Part shown: positions 36,590 to 45,640 of the stretch, piece by piece
How the letters are laid out: each line of letters starts with the position of its first letter
How positions within the stretch are numbered: position 1 is the first letter of the stretch
DNA from: an uncultured Flavobacteriaceae bacterium
GTDB lineage: Bacteria; Bacteroidota; Bacteroidia; Flavobacteriales; Flavobacteriaceae
DNA length: 64,000 bases
Assembly: GCA_947502495.1 (NCBI GenBank)
Contig: CANNAC010000001.1
Location: forward strand, 496,001-560,000
Direction: 5' to 3'
Made by a program: the position numbers and the translations under genes
The notes under the pieces: generated by a model
The model's database searches: none
Seen by the model: the letters and a program-made list of their open reading frames with translations, nothing else
What the model was told of the DNA's origin: nothing

Positions 36590-37027
36590 GTAGGAGATAC
36601 CGTTCCAAATTTTACAGTGAATAATCAAGATGGTGAAGCAATATCATTAAGTGACTATAAAGGGAAGAAACTTATTGTTTTCTTTTACCCAAAAGCGAGT
36701 ACTCCAGGTTGTACAACAGAGGCTTGTAACTTGCGTGATAATTACAAAGTATTGCAAGATCAAGGTTATGAATTACTTGGTGTAAGTGCCGATTCTGAAA
36801 AGAGACAAACGAACTTTAGAAATAAATATGAATTTCCTTTTCCGCTATTAGCAGATGAAGATAAAGTAGTTATTAATGCTTTTGGTGTTTGGGGAGAAAA
36901 GAAATTTATGGGAAAAACCTATGATGGTATTCATAGAAAAACGTTTCTAGTAGATGAAAATGGAGTAGTAGCTCGAGTTATTGATAAAGTAAAGACAAAA
37001 GATCACGCTGCGCAGATTTTAGAATAA
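36575..37027 (+). CDS. bcp: Thioredoxin-dependent thiol peroxidase (BCP/PrxQ-type)
   Basis: Reduces peroxides in the cytoplasm. FFYPKASTPGCTTEACNLRD shows the peroxidatic Cys (about 46) and, five residues on, the resolving Cys (about 51) typical of the Bcp subfamily. The Pro-x-x-x-Thr/Ser-x-x-Cys catalytic site is intact. I start at 36575 (MTTLQVGD), the family N-terminus, since the 36554 start overlaps a promoter match. 150 residues, normal. Followed by a strong terminator. Confidence 0.93.
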   Translation: MTTLQVGDTVPNFTVNNQDGEAISLSDYKGKKLIVFFYPKASTPGCTTEACNLRDNYKVLQDQGYELLGVSADSEKRQTNFRNKYEFPFPLLADEDKVVINAFGVWGEKKFMGKTYDGIHRKTFLVDENGVVARVIDKVKTKDHAAQILE

Positions 37028-37047
37028 AAAGGAGCAGATATATAGAT

Positions 37048-37092
37048 AAAAAAAGACCTTACTTCGTTTTCAAACTTAGTAAGGTCTTTTTA
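37048..37092. terminator. Bidirectional terminator after bcp
   Basis: AAAAGACCTTACT pairs with AGTAAGGTCTTTT; A-run before, T-run after. The convergent gene stops at 37112. Confidence 0.88.
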
Positions 37093-37111
37093 TTTTATTT
37101 AAAATTCTAAT

Positions 37112-38566
37112 TTATTGCTCTTCGCTATAAAGTTCTTCGGTTTCACAACTAAATAAACTTTTTTGTTTTATAATTTTAGATACACCTTCAGGAAGCATAC
37201 TTTCCCAACCAGATTCTCCGCTAGATATCATTTTTAAAACAGTACGAGAAAATACAGAAAGTATTTTAGGATCATAATCTGCTATATCCACTACTTTTCC
37301 GTTGTATTTAAAGAATTTATATAATTCTTTCATTCTTGGATGTACTTTTAAATCTTCACTCGTAGTTAATGTACCATCTTCATTTTCCATAGGATATAAG
37401 TACACACGTAAATCTTTAAAGAATAATTTACCAAATGCTTCTAAAATACCTCCACTTAAATGGCGATAGTATTTTTCGTCAAAAATATCTACTAAGTTAT
37501 TTACACCCATGGCAAGCCCCATTCTGTTTTTAGAGTATTGCGAGAAGTATTCCACCAATTTATAATATTCTTGAAAGTTAGAAATTAATACGGTTTGACC
37601 CAGAGAACAAAGTAATTTTGCTCTATCCATAAAGTCTTGCTCGTCAATTTCACCTTCCGCACGAAGATTCGATAAAGTAATTTCAAAAACCACTTGTGTT
37701 TTTTCTTCATCTACTTTATTCTCTTTAATAAACATGTCATAAGACTTATGGAACATATCCATATTTACCTTAGTAACCGGCCTAAAACTACCACGAAGTG
37801 CTAAAATATTCTTTTTATAAAGTACTCTTGCTGGTAAAACGTTGTTTCCATCTGGAGCGAACATGACAGCATCAGTCATCCCATTTTTAACCAGTTGTAA
37901 ACTCATTAATCTATTATCTACATCTTCAAAAGCAGGTCCGGAGAAATTAATAGTATCAATTTCTAATTGGTCTTTATCTAAGTGATCGTATAAATATTTT
38001 AATAATTTTTTAGGCTCGTTGTATTTATAGAAAGCACCATAAATAAGGTTTGTTCCTAAAATACCTAAAGTTTCTTGTTGTAATCTAGCATCGTTTTCTT
38101 TAAAACGAACATGCAGTATAATTTCATTATAATCTTGATCTGGATCTATTTGGTATTTAATTCCTACCCAGCCATGACCTTTGAATTTTTTAGCAAAATC
38201 TATAGTTGCTACGGTATTTGCGTACGAGAAAAATAATTTATTAGGATGGTCGTCGCGCGTTAATCGCTCTTCCATTAATCTAACTTCATGATTTAGCATC
38301 TTACGTAAGCGCGCTTCTGTTACATAGCGTTTATCTTCTTCAATACCATAAATGGCATCACTAAAAGCTTTGTCGTAAGCAGACATTGCTTTTGCAATAG
38401 TTCCAGAAGCTCCTCCAGCTCTAAAAAACTGACGTACGGTTTCTTGACCAGCGCCAATTTCGGCAAAAGTTCCATAAATGTTTTCATTTAGGTTTATTCG
38501 AAGTGCTTTTGTTTTTAATGAAGGGATTTCATCAAATTGTTTATCACCTTTAATGGTTATTTCCAT
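37112..38566 (-). CDS. Conserved cytoplasmic protein of unknown function (484 residues)
   Basis: Begins MEITIKGDKQFDEIPSLKTK and includes FRAGGASGTIAKAMSAYDKA and IYGTFAEIGAGQETVRQFF. No signal peptide or membrane helix. I recall homologues in distant phyla bearing unreliable names, such as TonB receptor or nicotinate-nucleotide adenylyltransferase; nothing here supports either. No Walker, Rossmann or nuclease motif is apparent. A good promoter lies upstream. Strong conservation with unknown role. Confidence 0.75.
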   Translation of the reverse strand: MEITIKGDKQFDEIPSLKTKALRINLNENIYGTFAEIGAGQETVRQFFRAGGASGTIAKAMSAYDKAFSDAIYGIEEDKRYVTEARLRKMLNHEVRLMEERLTRDDHPNKLFFSYANTVATIDFAKKFKGHGWVGIKYQIDPDQDYNEIILHVRFKENDARLQQETLGILGTNLIYGAFYKYNEPKKLLKYLYDHLDKDQLEIDTINFSGPAFEDVDNRLMSLQLVKNGMTDAVMFAPDGNNVLPARVLYKKNILALRGSFRPVTKVNMDMFHKSYDMFIKENKVDEEKTQVVFEITLSNLRAEGEIDEQDFMDRAKLLCSLGQTVLISNFQEYYKLVEYFSQYSKNRMGLAMGVNNLVDIFDEKYYRHLSGGILEAFGKLFFKDLRVYLYPMENEDGTLTTSEDLKVHPRMKELYKFFKYNGKVVDIADYDPKILSVFSRTVLKMISSGESGWESMLPEGVSKIIKQKSLFSCETEELYSEEQ

Positions 38567-38628
38567 TTTAAATTTGGTTTACATGCTATTAGATTACCTT
38601 TTATACATTGAACGTATAACTGGTATAA

Positions 38629-38657
38629 CAAAGATATTAAATTAGTGTACCAAACAA
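38629..38657 (-). promoter_or_regulatory. Flavobacterial-type promoter for the 484-residue conserved gene
   Basis: On the minus strand TTG (38657-38655), 18-bp spacer, TATCTTTG (38636-38629); leader about 56 nt. Confidence 0.5.
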
Positions 38658-38668
38658 AAAAATAAACT

Positions 38669-38676
38669 TATTTTTG
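38669..38676 (+). promoter_or_regulatory. Candidate -7 element for the MBL-fold hydrolase gene
   Basis: TATTTTTG (TAnnTTTG) 20 bp before the TTG start at 38696, predicting a leader of about 14 nt. Confidence 0.38.
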
Positions 38677-38695
38677 TTTTAAAATCTATACACAA

Positions 38696-39457
38696 TTGAA
38701 AGTAACTTTTCTTGGCACAGGAACTTCTCAAGGTATTCCAGTTATTGGAAGCACACATCCCGTTTGTTTAAGCGATAACGCAAAAGACAAAAGGCTGCGC
38801 GTTTCTGTAATGATAACGCATAATGATACTGTTTATGTGGTAGATTGTGGACCCGATTTTAGGGCACAAATGCTACAGCAAAATGCAACTAGATTAGATG
38901 CTATTTTATTTACACACGAGCATGCAGATCATACGGCAGGATTAGATGATATACGACCTTTCTTTTTTAAACAAGGCGATATACCTATTTATGCACATGA
39001 AAGAGTAATTAAATCGCTTCATAAACGATTTGATTATATTTTTGAAACCGAAAATAAGTATCCTGGCGCACCAAGTGTTATAGAAAATGAAATTACGAAT
39101 GCTTCTTTTTTTATATCGGAATTAAAGGTAACTCCTATTAATGGGATGCATAATAATTTGCAAGTTTTTGGATTCCGATTTAAAGATTTTGCTTATTTAA
39201 CAGATATGAAAACCGTTGCAGGCGAAGAGATTGAAAAGCTAAAAGGTTTAGATGTTTTGGTAGTGAACGCATTACGTGAGAAAGAACATATTTCGCATTT
39301 TAATTTAGAAGAAGCATTAGCATTTATTGAAAAAGTAAAACCTAAAAAAGCCTATTTAACGCATATAAGTCATTGGTTAGGTTTTCATGATGAAGTACAA
39401 CAAAAACTTCCTGAAAACGTTTACCTGGCTTACGATGGATTAACCCTTAACCTATAA
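38696..39457 (+). CDS. MBL-fold metal-dependent hydrolase, PhnP-like
   Basis: Metallo-beta-lactamase fold with HEHADH at about 74-79, preceded by LGTGTSQGIPVIG, which is typical of the PhnP group (cyclic phosphodiesterases). Later ligands: His in NGMHNN, Asp in LTDMK, His in HISHW. 253 residues. The start codon is TTG at 38696; the conserved KVTFLGTGTS follows directly and no other start fits. It lies 12 bp upstream of the next hypothetical gene. The natural substrate is unknown. Confidence 0.87.
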   Translation: MKVTFLGTGTSQGIPVIGSTHPVCLSDNAKDKRLRVSVMITHNDTVYVVDCGPDFRAQMLQQNATRLDAILFTHEHADHTAGLDDIRPFFFKQGDIPIYAHERVIKSLHKRFDYIFETENKYPGAPSVIENEITNASFFISELKVTPINGMHNNLQVFGFRFKDFAYLTDMKTVAGEEIEKLKGLDVLVVNALREKEHISHFNLEEALAFIEKVKPKKAYLTHISHWLGFHDEVQQKLPENVYLAYDGLTLNL

Positions 39458-39469
39458 CTAATTACTATT

Positions 39470-39973
39470 ATGAAGAGTAAAATTTTTATGTACTTGTTTA
39501 TTTTTACAGCATTACTTGTTGTGTTTCAATATGTGAATTCTAAAAAAGTATTTGAAGCAGATAAAGTGCAACTAGAAGGCTATGTAAATAAGATAGAAAA
39601 GTATAAAGATTCTGTTACTGTAATGGGAGACAAAGCTTTTCAATATGCAGAATTTAGTTTGGGATACTCCGACGAGGCTTTAAATTATATAGAAAAACGT
39701 GGTTATGAAAGCGACCAACTAATAGCACTTATTGAAGAATCGCTTTACGAGTTAAATTTAAAGGAAGGAGATAATCCTTTGGTGCCTTATGCTGCAATGT
39801 CTTCGGGAGGAAAAATGATTATAAATGCCATTCGCGTTCTAAATCACAAATGGTTAATTTGTAACTTTAATGACGGTGAATATTGGGGCGAATTATTTTT
39901 AAAATATACTATTGGTGAAAATGGTGCACTTACTTTTGAGGTAGTAGATTCTTTATTATATCCAACGAATTAA
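39470..39973 (+). CDS. Hypothetical membrane-anchored protein
   Basis: 167 residues. The N-terminal helix IFMYLFIFTALLVVFQYV (about 5-22) is an anchor or uncleaved signal. The rest is a soluble domain, probably periplasmic, with a helical half (ADKVQLEGYVNKIEKYKD) and a beta half (HKWLICNFNDGEYWGELFLK). I do not recognise a family. It is 12 bp after the PhnP-like gene on the same strand and ends before a terminator, so the two form an operon. Confidence 0.7.
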   Translation: MKSKIFMYLFIFTALLVVFQYVNSKKVFEADKVQLEGYVNKIEKYKDSVTVMGDKAFQYAEFSLGYSDEALNYIEKRGYESDQLIALIEESLYELNLKEGDNPLVPYAAMSSGGKMIINAIRVLNHKWLICNFNDGEYWGELFLKYTIGENGALTFEVVDSLLYPTN

Positions 39974-39988
39974 ATAAAAATGCTTATA

Positions 39989-40026
39989 TAAAAAAAGATC
40001 ACTAATTTTAGTGGTCTTTTTTTATA
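39989..40026. terminator. Terminator after the PhnP-like operon
   Basis: AAAAAAGATCACTAA pairs with TTAGTGGTCTTTTTT apart from one G-T pair. The convergent esterase gene ends at 40056, so it can serve both. Confidence 0.8.
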
Positions 40027-40055
40027 TTTATTAGTCAAATTATTAATTTCTTTAT

Positions 40056-40712
40056 TTATATTTTATCCGTTAACCACTCTTTTAACGCATAAAAATTTTG
40101 TGGTGCAACGCCATGACCAACAGGAAATTCACTGTATGCATGTTTTATGTTTAAAGATTTTAAAAACGCTGGCGCTTTTCTAGCCCAATCTACAGGAATA
40201 ACTTGATCTACACTACCATGCGAACAATAAAAATTTAGATTACTATAATCTTTTGTTTCTACATCTTCCGGTAAAATAGCAGGATTTATATACCCACTTA
40301 ATGCGATGATGTTTTTTATTTTTTCAGGATAGCTTAGTGCTACACCATAACTTAAAATGGTGCCTTGACTAAATCCTAAAAGGGATACATTATTTTTGTT
40401 TACAGGATAAGTGGCAGTTGCTTCCTCTATAAATTTGGCAATAAGATCTCTCGATTGTTTTGCTTCTTCGTCGTCACTCCATTTGGCACCTGTAGCATCA
40501 AAATTGATGGTATACCAAGCGTTTCCGTATGGTTGCATGGCTTGCGGAGCTCTTACAGAAATGATAAATAATTCTTCGGGTAATTCGGCAGCAAAAGAAA
40601 ACAAGTCGTTTTCATCACTTCCGTAACCATGAAGTAGAATTAGTAAAGGCGCGTTTTCTTTTAAAGAAGATTCACGAATGATATGATGCAGGGAAAGGTT
40701 TTGTGTAGTCAT
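40056..40712 (-). CDS. Alpha/beta-hydrolase, phospholipase/carboxylesterase family
   Basis: 218 residues. LLILLHGYGSDENDLF is the oxyanion-hole strand, LLGFSQGTILSYG the nucleophile elbow (Ser in GFSQG), and Asp in GSVDQVIPV and His in PVGHGVAP complete the triad. This group includes short-chain carboxylesterases and lysophospholipases. No signal peptide. It begins 2 bp after the small membrane protein gene, in the same operon as the dihydroorotase-like gene. Confidence 0.85.
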   Translation of the reverse strand: MTTQNLSLHHIIRESSLKENAPLLILLHGYGSDENDLFSFAAELPEELFIISVRAPQAMQPYGNAWYTINFDATGAKWSDDEEAKQSRDLIAKFIEEATATYPVNKNNVSLLGFSQGTILSYGVALSYPEKIKNIIALSGYINPAILPEDVETKDYSNLNFYCSHGSVDQVIPVDWARKAPAFLKSLNIKHAYSEFPVGHGVAPQNFYALKEWLTDKI

Positions 40713-40714
40713 TA

Positions 40715-41059
40715 TTAATTAGAATCAGATGTACCAATATTTGCGAATAATTTTTGAAAGAAAGCACCAACTAAAGGTACTATTTGCATTTTGCCTGAAA
40801 TGGCAGAAGAAATGCCGTAAATAAATAATACCGTAAAACATAAATAGAAACTAGAACTGATTAACCAGCTATCAAAAGAAGAAATTACTCTTCCTAGTAA
40901 TAGAAACATAATCCATAAACCAAGACCTTGTCTAATGTGAAAAGAAGAGAAATCGTTTTTCTTCTCATTGTTTAAAAAGTAAGCTATTATAGGTCCAAAT
41001 ATAGTGATGTACGCTACAATGGCTAATTTTTTTCCTTCTTCTATAGTTTGTTCTGTCAT
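40715..41059 (-). CDS. Small polytopic membrane protein (DUF4870/Tic20-like)
   Basis: 114 residues with three to four hydrophobic helices (AIVAYITIFGPIIAYFL, LGLWIMFLLLGRVI, FYLCFTVLFIYGI). FSSFHIRQGLGLW resembles the conserved F-H-x-x-Q-x-L element of DUF4870/Tic20-type proteins. Role unknown. Its ATG (41059-41057) shares one base with the stop of the dihydroorotase-like gene, so the two are translationally coupled. Confidence 0.7.
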   Translation of the reverse strand: MTEQTIEEGKKLAIVAYITIFGPIIAYFLNNEKKNDFSSFHIRQGLGLWIMFLLLGRVISSFDSWLISSSFYLCFTVLFIYGISSAISGKMQIVPLVGAFFQKLFANIGTSDSN

Positions 41060-42312
41060 TACTTAAGAATCATTTTATTGTTTGCAATAATACCATAAAC
41101 ACTTCCTTTTAAGGTGGTATTTAAAAATATACTGTTTTTAGATTTTGAATGTATGTTGGAGGTATCGAAAGTAAATTTACCATTGGGATTAAACAAACTT
41201 GCGTTTATTTTATTTCCTTCCGAAATTGTGGTGCTTTCTTGTCCGAATCTCTCTTTTCCTTTCGTTAAAATACTTACCGTTTTCTTTACAGAGAATAGTG
41301 TGTTTAATGCGCTGAAAGCACTCTCTAAACCAATAGTTCCGTAGTCGGCATAATCGAACTCAATATTTTTAAGCTCAATGTTTAACGGATTATGATCACT
41401 AGTAACCAAATCTATTGTTCCGTCTTTTACACCTTCTATTAAAGCATCTACATCTTTCTGAATTCGTAAAGGTGGTTGCACTTTAAAGTTGGTATCAAAA
41501 GTAGTTAATACGTCGTCTGTAAAAAATAAGTTGTGAATAGCAACACTACAACTTACGTCTAATTTTTTCTTTTTTGCTTCACGAATAAGGTCTACAGCTT
41601 CTGCAGTAGAAATGGTTGGAATATGTAATTTTCCGTTCGTGTATTCTAGTAAAAATAAATCTCTAGCAACTTGCAATGCTTCGGCAAGATTAGGATTTCC
41701 TTTTAAGCCTAAAGTGGTACTGGTAATATTTTCATTTACTACACCATTTCTGCTAATCGAATTGTCTTGCGGATAGGAGTATACCAAACCATTAAAATTA
41801 CTAGCATATTGCAATGCAATTTTAAGCATGTTGGCATTTTCAATAGGTTTTTTATAATCTTGAAAAGCACAAGCGCCAGCGTTTTTCATATCGAACATTT
41901 CTGCAAGATGCTCTCCTTTACTGTCTTTGGTTAAAGCGCCAATTGGTAATAAAGTTACTGCGTGATTTTGGGCTTTACTATTTACAAAAGCGATGTTAGA
42001 ACTAGAGTCTAAAACAGGTTCTGTATTAGCATTCATAGCAACGGCTGTAAAACCAGAAAGTGCGGCTGCTTGTAAACCATTATTTATGGTTTCTCTATCT
42101 TCAAAACCTGGTTCGCCAAAACAAACACTACTATCAAACCAACCTTGTGAAATATGTAGGTTTTCTAGATTAATTTCTTTGTAATTACTGGTGTTTTTAA
42201 TGTTATCAGCGATTTTGCTAATCACACCTTTTTCTATTAAAATATCCTGAATCGTATTATGAAACTCGCTTTTAGAGTCTATAATTGTAGCAGATTTTAG
42301 GAGTACGTTCAT
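41059..42312 (-). CDS. Dihydroorotase-like amidohydrolase, probably non-catalytic
   Basis: 417 residues of the class I dihydroorotase fold, but active-site landmarks are altered. The usual DxHxHxRxPG reads FDSSVCFGEPG (about 59-69), so both His ligands and the Arg are missing. The His in the following strand (family HVST) is Thr in IPTIST, and PHH is replaced by IHN; the Asp in TSDHNP is kept. Related pseudo-dihydroorotases serve as structural partners of aspartate transcarbamoylase. It overlaps the BatA gene by 4 bp (ATGA), and no pyrB is nearby. Whether another active PyrC exists elsewhere cannot be seen here. Confidence 0.8.
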   Translation of the reverse strand: MNVLLKSATIIDSKSEFHNTIQDILIEKGVISKIADNIKNTSNYKEINLENLHISQGWFDSSVCFGEPGFEDRETINNGLQAAALSGFTAVAMNANTEPVLDSSSNIAFVNSKAQNHAVTLLPIGALTKDSKGEHLAEMFDMKNAGACAFQDYKKPIENANMLKIALQYASNFNGLVYSYPQDNSISRNGVVNENITSTTLGLKGNPNLAEALQVARDLFLLEYTNGKLHIPTISTAEAVDLIREAKKKKLDVSCSVAIHNLFFTDDVLTTFDTNFKVQPPLRIQKDVDALIEGVKDGTIDLVTSDHNPLNIELKNIEFDYADYGTIGLESAFSALNTLFSVKKTVSILTKGKERFGQESTTISEGNKINASLFNPNGKFTFDTSNIHSKSKNSIFLNTTLKGSVYGIIANNKMILK

Positions 42313-44231
42313 TTCAAATATTTTAAGAGAAGCATTTCAATAACTAAAAATAATAGTGCAAAAATAACAAACCATTTCCATAGCTCGTTAATTTTGGAGT
42401 CACTTTTTAAAGTATTAAATAATTGCGTTATCGATGCACTTGTAGTTATATTTTCTAGGTTGCTAATATCTTGATATACCAAATTACTTTCGGTTCTATC
42501 TAAGTTATAGCTTACGTTTTCTATACTTTCGGTTTTGTTATTTATGGAATAAATTCCAGCTTCGTTTGGTGTTTCGTTGGTAATTATAGAAACTTTATTA
42601 TTGAAGTATTGCTGTTGCGGAATCGTATTCACTTGCTCTTTTACCAACGATAAAATAGCATCTTGTTGCAGCGTTACAGCAACATCATATTTATTTTCTT
42701 TTCCGATGGTATAATATAAATTCGGAATTTGTAAACTACGTTTCGCAATATTATACAACGTAGGAACAATTAAAGGGGAGTTTATAAAATTGGAATTTTT
42801 AGCGTTTAACGCGGAAGCAAATACAAATACATTTTTATGGTTTGCTAAAAAGGATTTGGCATCTTCAAATTGTAATACTTTGGAAGCGTTTTCCGTTTGG
42901 AAGGTATAATAGCTATTTACTTTCGGATATTGAAAATTAGCCACGCGCTTATCAAAAACATTGGTATATAAAGGATGCGAATAATTAATAGTTGTTATTT
43001 TCTTTTCGGAAGCCGTTTTTGTATTTAAAGCTAATCCCGATTGCACTAATAAATTATTGTAGGAGGAAAGCGTACTTTCTTCATTTGGGATTACAATTAA
43101 GAATCCGCCATTATCTGTAAAATCTGTAAGCGCAGTAGATAGCGCGTTTGGTATTTCCTTTAATTCGTTTAGAACAATAAGGTTTTGTTTTTCAAATACA
43201 CTATAATTTAACTGATTCTGTTTTGTGCTGGTATAGTTAAATTCGCTTTCTGTAAAAATTCGTTTTAAGAAAGCATCGTTTCCATTATCAATGGTTAATA
43301 CATTAATCTTTGAAGCTTTATTGATGTTAAAATATAAACTATTATCAAATTGAAGTTGCGTGTCTTCGATAGTAATTTCTCCTTTTATACTTTCATTTGC
43401 AGGAATAGTAAAACTAGTAATCGCTTCGCCTTGTAAAGCAACCGCTGTTTTTGCAATAAGCTTTCCATCGTTTAGCAAGGAAACCGGAAGGTTCTCTAAA
43501 GCAATTCCTGTGTTTTTTAATCGCACGCTGATATCGATATTCGTGGCAGTGGTTTTTGAAATGTAGACACTATCTACAGAAATATTATTTGTGTTTACCG
43601 GTTGTAAAGCAACGGCATGAATTTGTATTAGCGAATCTGCTTTAGGTTGGAAATTTTTCTCTTTTTCTTGAAAATCGGAAATAAAAACCAAGTTCTTTAA
43701 ACTATTGGAATTCTTATTAAATAAGGTTTTACTTTTTAAAAGAACCGCATCAGAACTTAATTGATTTGGTGCATATTCCAACTGTAATAAATCGTTTTTA
43801 ATTGCTTTTAAAGTCGTGTTTTTAAACGTTTGGTTGTTGGTTATAATAGATATGTTTTCATCTTCGGGAACTTCGGTAATAATATCTTGAACTGCTCTTT
43901 TAAGTAATTCTCCTTGCGCGCCTTTTGCTTGTAAACTAAAGCTGTTATCTAAATAAATAACGGTCTCGGCTTTGGTAGTTAAGCTATTGGTTTTAGAAGT
44001 GTACGGTTGTGCAAAGGCAATAATTGCAGCAGCTAATAGAAGTAACCTTGTAAGTAAGGTTAGCCATTTTTTTATAATCGCACTTTTACGGGTTTGTAAA
44101 TTGACTTGTTTTAAAAAAGCAACGTTGGTGAATTTTTCAATTTGAAACTTACGAAGCTGAAATAAATGAACAATGATAGGAATAAGCAGTGCAAATAATG
44201 CGTAAAGAATTTCTGGGTGTTTAAACTGCAT
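42309..44231 (-). CDS. BatA-domain membrane protein (aerotolerance regulator N-terminal type)
   Basis: 640 residues. The N-terminus FKHPEILYALFALLIPIIVH, then LFQLRKFQIEKFTNVAFL, is the BatA/TIGR02226 domain, a double membrane anchor with a second helix LTRLLLLAAAIIAFAQPY. A VWA-like part follows with DNSFSL (altered MIDAS). A C-terminal helix (WKWFVIFALLFLVIEMLLLK) ends the protein. Relatives accompany MoxR systems and may act in envelope stress. First gene of a four-gene minus-strand operon. Confidence 0.87.
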   Translation of the reverse strand: MQFKHPEILYALFALLIPIIVHLFQLRKFQIEKFTNVAFLKQVNLQTRKSAIIKKWLTLLTRLLLLAAAIIAFAQPYTSKTNSLTTKAETVIYLDNSFSLQAKGAQGELLKRAVQDIITEVPEDENISIITNNQTFKNTTLKAIKNDLLQLEYAPNQLSSDAVLLKSKTLFNKNSNSLKNLVFISDFQEKEKNFQPKADSLIQIHAVALQPVNTNNISVDSVYISKTTATNIDISVRLKNTGIALENLPVSLLNDGKLIAKTAVALQGEAITSFTIPANESIKGEITIEDTQLQFDNSLYFNINKASKINVLTIDNGNDAFLKRIFTESEFNYTSTKQNQLNYSVFEKQNLIVLNELKEIPNALSTALTDFTDNGGFLIVIPNEESTLSSYNNLLVQSGLALNTKTASEKKITTINYSHPLYTNVFDKRVANFQYPKVNSYYTFQTENASKVLQFEDAKSFLANHKNVFVFASALNAKNSNFINSPLIVPTLYNIAKRSLQIPNLYYTIGKENKYDVAVTLQQDAILSLVKEQVNTIPQQQYFNNKVSIITNETPNEAGIYSINNKTESIENVSYNLDRTESNLVYQDISNLENITTSASITQLFNTLKSDSKINELWKWFVIFALLFLVIEMLLLKYLK

Positions 44232-44247
44232 ATTATTTTAGATTGGT

Positions 44248-44255
44248 CAAAGATA
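44248..44255 (-). promoter_or_regulatory. Candidate -7 element for the BatA operon
   Basis: The minus strand reads TATCTTTG (TAnnTTTG) 17 bp before the ATG at 44231. No clear -33 half. Confidence 0.38.
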
Positions 44256-44287
44256 AAAAATGATTGTGAATTTAAAAGTTTTTTTCG

Positions 44288-44357
44288 TCACGAATACACG
44301 AATGTTTTTTTGCAAGTTTATTGTAAAGTGTTATAAAATTTATTGGTGGATTCGTGA
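44288..44357. repeat. Imperfect inverted repeat TCACGAATnCAC
   Basis: TCACGAATACAC (44288-44299) and, inverted, GTGGATTCGTGA (44346-44357) match with one change. It sits in the 214-bp gap 44232-44445. Possibly a worn dispersed repeat. Confidence 0.4.
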
Positions 44358-44372
44358 TAGTTTTTTTGTTTC

Positions 44373-44442
44373 AGCTAAAAGCTAAAAGCTAAAAGCTAAA
44401 AGCTAAAAGCTAAAAGCTAAAAGCTAAAAGCTAAAAGCTAAA
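44373..44442. repeat. Heptanucleotide tandem array (AGCTAAA) x10
   Basis: Ten perfect head-to-tail copies of AGCTAAA, ending 3 bp from the stop codon of the glycosyltransferase gene. Perfect copies suggest recent slippage. It is outside every reading frame, so it would vary the 3' flank and not the protein. Confidence 0.95.
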
Positions 44443-44445
44443 AAA

Positions 44446-45453
44446 CTAACAAAAGAAAAAATAATCGACCATTGGTTTCATTTTATGTGTATTAAAATAG
44501 CTGGTTATTTCTTGCTGTGCTTCTGCGTTTGCAACGGTTACAATGCATTGCGGATTCTCAATCTGTTTTAAATAATCAAAATTATGTAATTCTTGATGAT
44601 ATATATGTTTACCAATTTTCTTCTTATTATCACAAATCCAATAAAACGGAATTTCTTTTTCGATTAAAGCTTTGGCAATATTCTTTCCTTTCGTTCCTGC
44701 TCCCCAAATAGTTATTGGTCTTTTAGAATCATAATCCAACTCCAAAAAATAATGCAATTTAATATCTAGAAAATAATTTTGCGCATAATGTTCATGTGTT
44801 CTAGAAGTTCTGGTGCTATAATCTCGCCATTGATGTAATACTTGATTGCAAGGAATACATTTAAAATTATGTTTGTAAAAACGAAACGTTAAATCGTAAT
44901 CTTCGGGATAACGGTTGGGGTTAAAAGCATCCGACGTAATAAAATCATCTCGATGTAGCATCCAACAAGGAGATGGGATTACGCATTCCTTATAAATTTC
45001 AGAATAATTACTTCCGGTTTTAGTTAAGTCATTCAGCCAGGTTTCATATCGTGCATACCCATTACTAATGCCTTCGACACTAAAATATTGTACCAAACCA
45101 ACGGCAACGTGCTGTTTTCCGTTTTCGAGCAAACTAGTAAGTAGGATTTGCAATTTATCGGGATGCATAATATCATCACTATCCATTCTAGTAATATAGG
45201 TTCCGGTACTATTTTGAAAAGCAAGTTGTAAGGCATCTATAATTCCTACGCCATCATTTTTCAGTAATTTTATTCTAGGCTCTGTTTTTGCAAAATTGGA
45301 AACTAGGGTATAACTGGCGTCTGTAGAACCATCGTCTACAATAATAAGTTCCCAATTCGTATAGCTTTGTTCGATAATAGATTGTAAACAATCCGATAAA
45401 AAAACTTCAGTGTTTTTAAAAGGAGTAATAATACTTATAAGTGGGTCTTGCAT
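44446..45453 (-). CDS. Family 2 glycosyltransferase
   Basis: GT-A fold. The N-terminus LISIITPFKNTEVFLSDCLQ, then WELIIVDDGSTDAS (nucleotide-sugar Asp pair) and YITRMDSDDIMHP (DxD motif) are typical. The C-terminal third, IWGAGTKGKNIAKALIEKE, recalls a nucleotide-binding domain that some sugar-modifying proteins carry, so this may be a two-domain protein. It probably acts in polysaccharide or protein glycosylation. It is upstream of the BatA operon but separated by 214 bp of repeats. Confidence 0.88.
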   Translation of the reverse strand: MQDPLISIITPFKNTEVFLSDCLQSIIEQSYTNWELIIVDDGSTDASYTLVSNFAKTEPRIKLLKNDGVGIIDALQLAFQNSTGTYITRMDSDDIMHPDKLQILLTSLLENGKQHVAVGLVQYFSVEGISNGYARYETWLNDLTKTGSNYSEIYKECVIPSPCWMLHRDDFITSDAFNPNRYPEDYDLTFRFYKHNFKCIPCNQVLHQWRDYSTRTSRTHEHYAQNYFLDIKLHYFLELDYDSKRPITIWGAGTKGKNIAKALIEKEIPFYWICDNKKKIGKHIYHQELHNFDYLKQIENPQCIVTVANAEAQQEITSYFNTHKMKPMVDYFFFC

Positions 45454-45640
45454 CTAGCGAAAATAGTGTTTTAAGTTGAAAAATATTTAAAGTAATACGT
45501 TGCTTCTATTTAAAAGGGCTTATAGTTAGGTCGCTGATTTTTGGGTTTTAGATGTTATCTTTAAATACTTTGGAAGCTTCAACTACTTGTAACAAATCTT
45601 ATTTTAACAAAAAGTTAAGGAATTAAATTGTAACACATTG

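Noticed and set aside
44373-44442. Possible CRISPR or coding repeat
   Set aside because: Seven-base units with no spacers; simple tandem repeat outside any frame.
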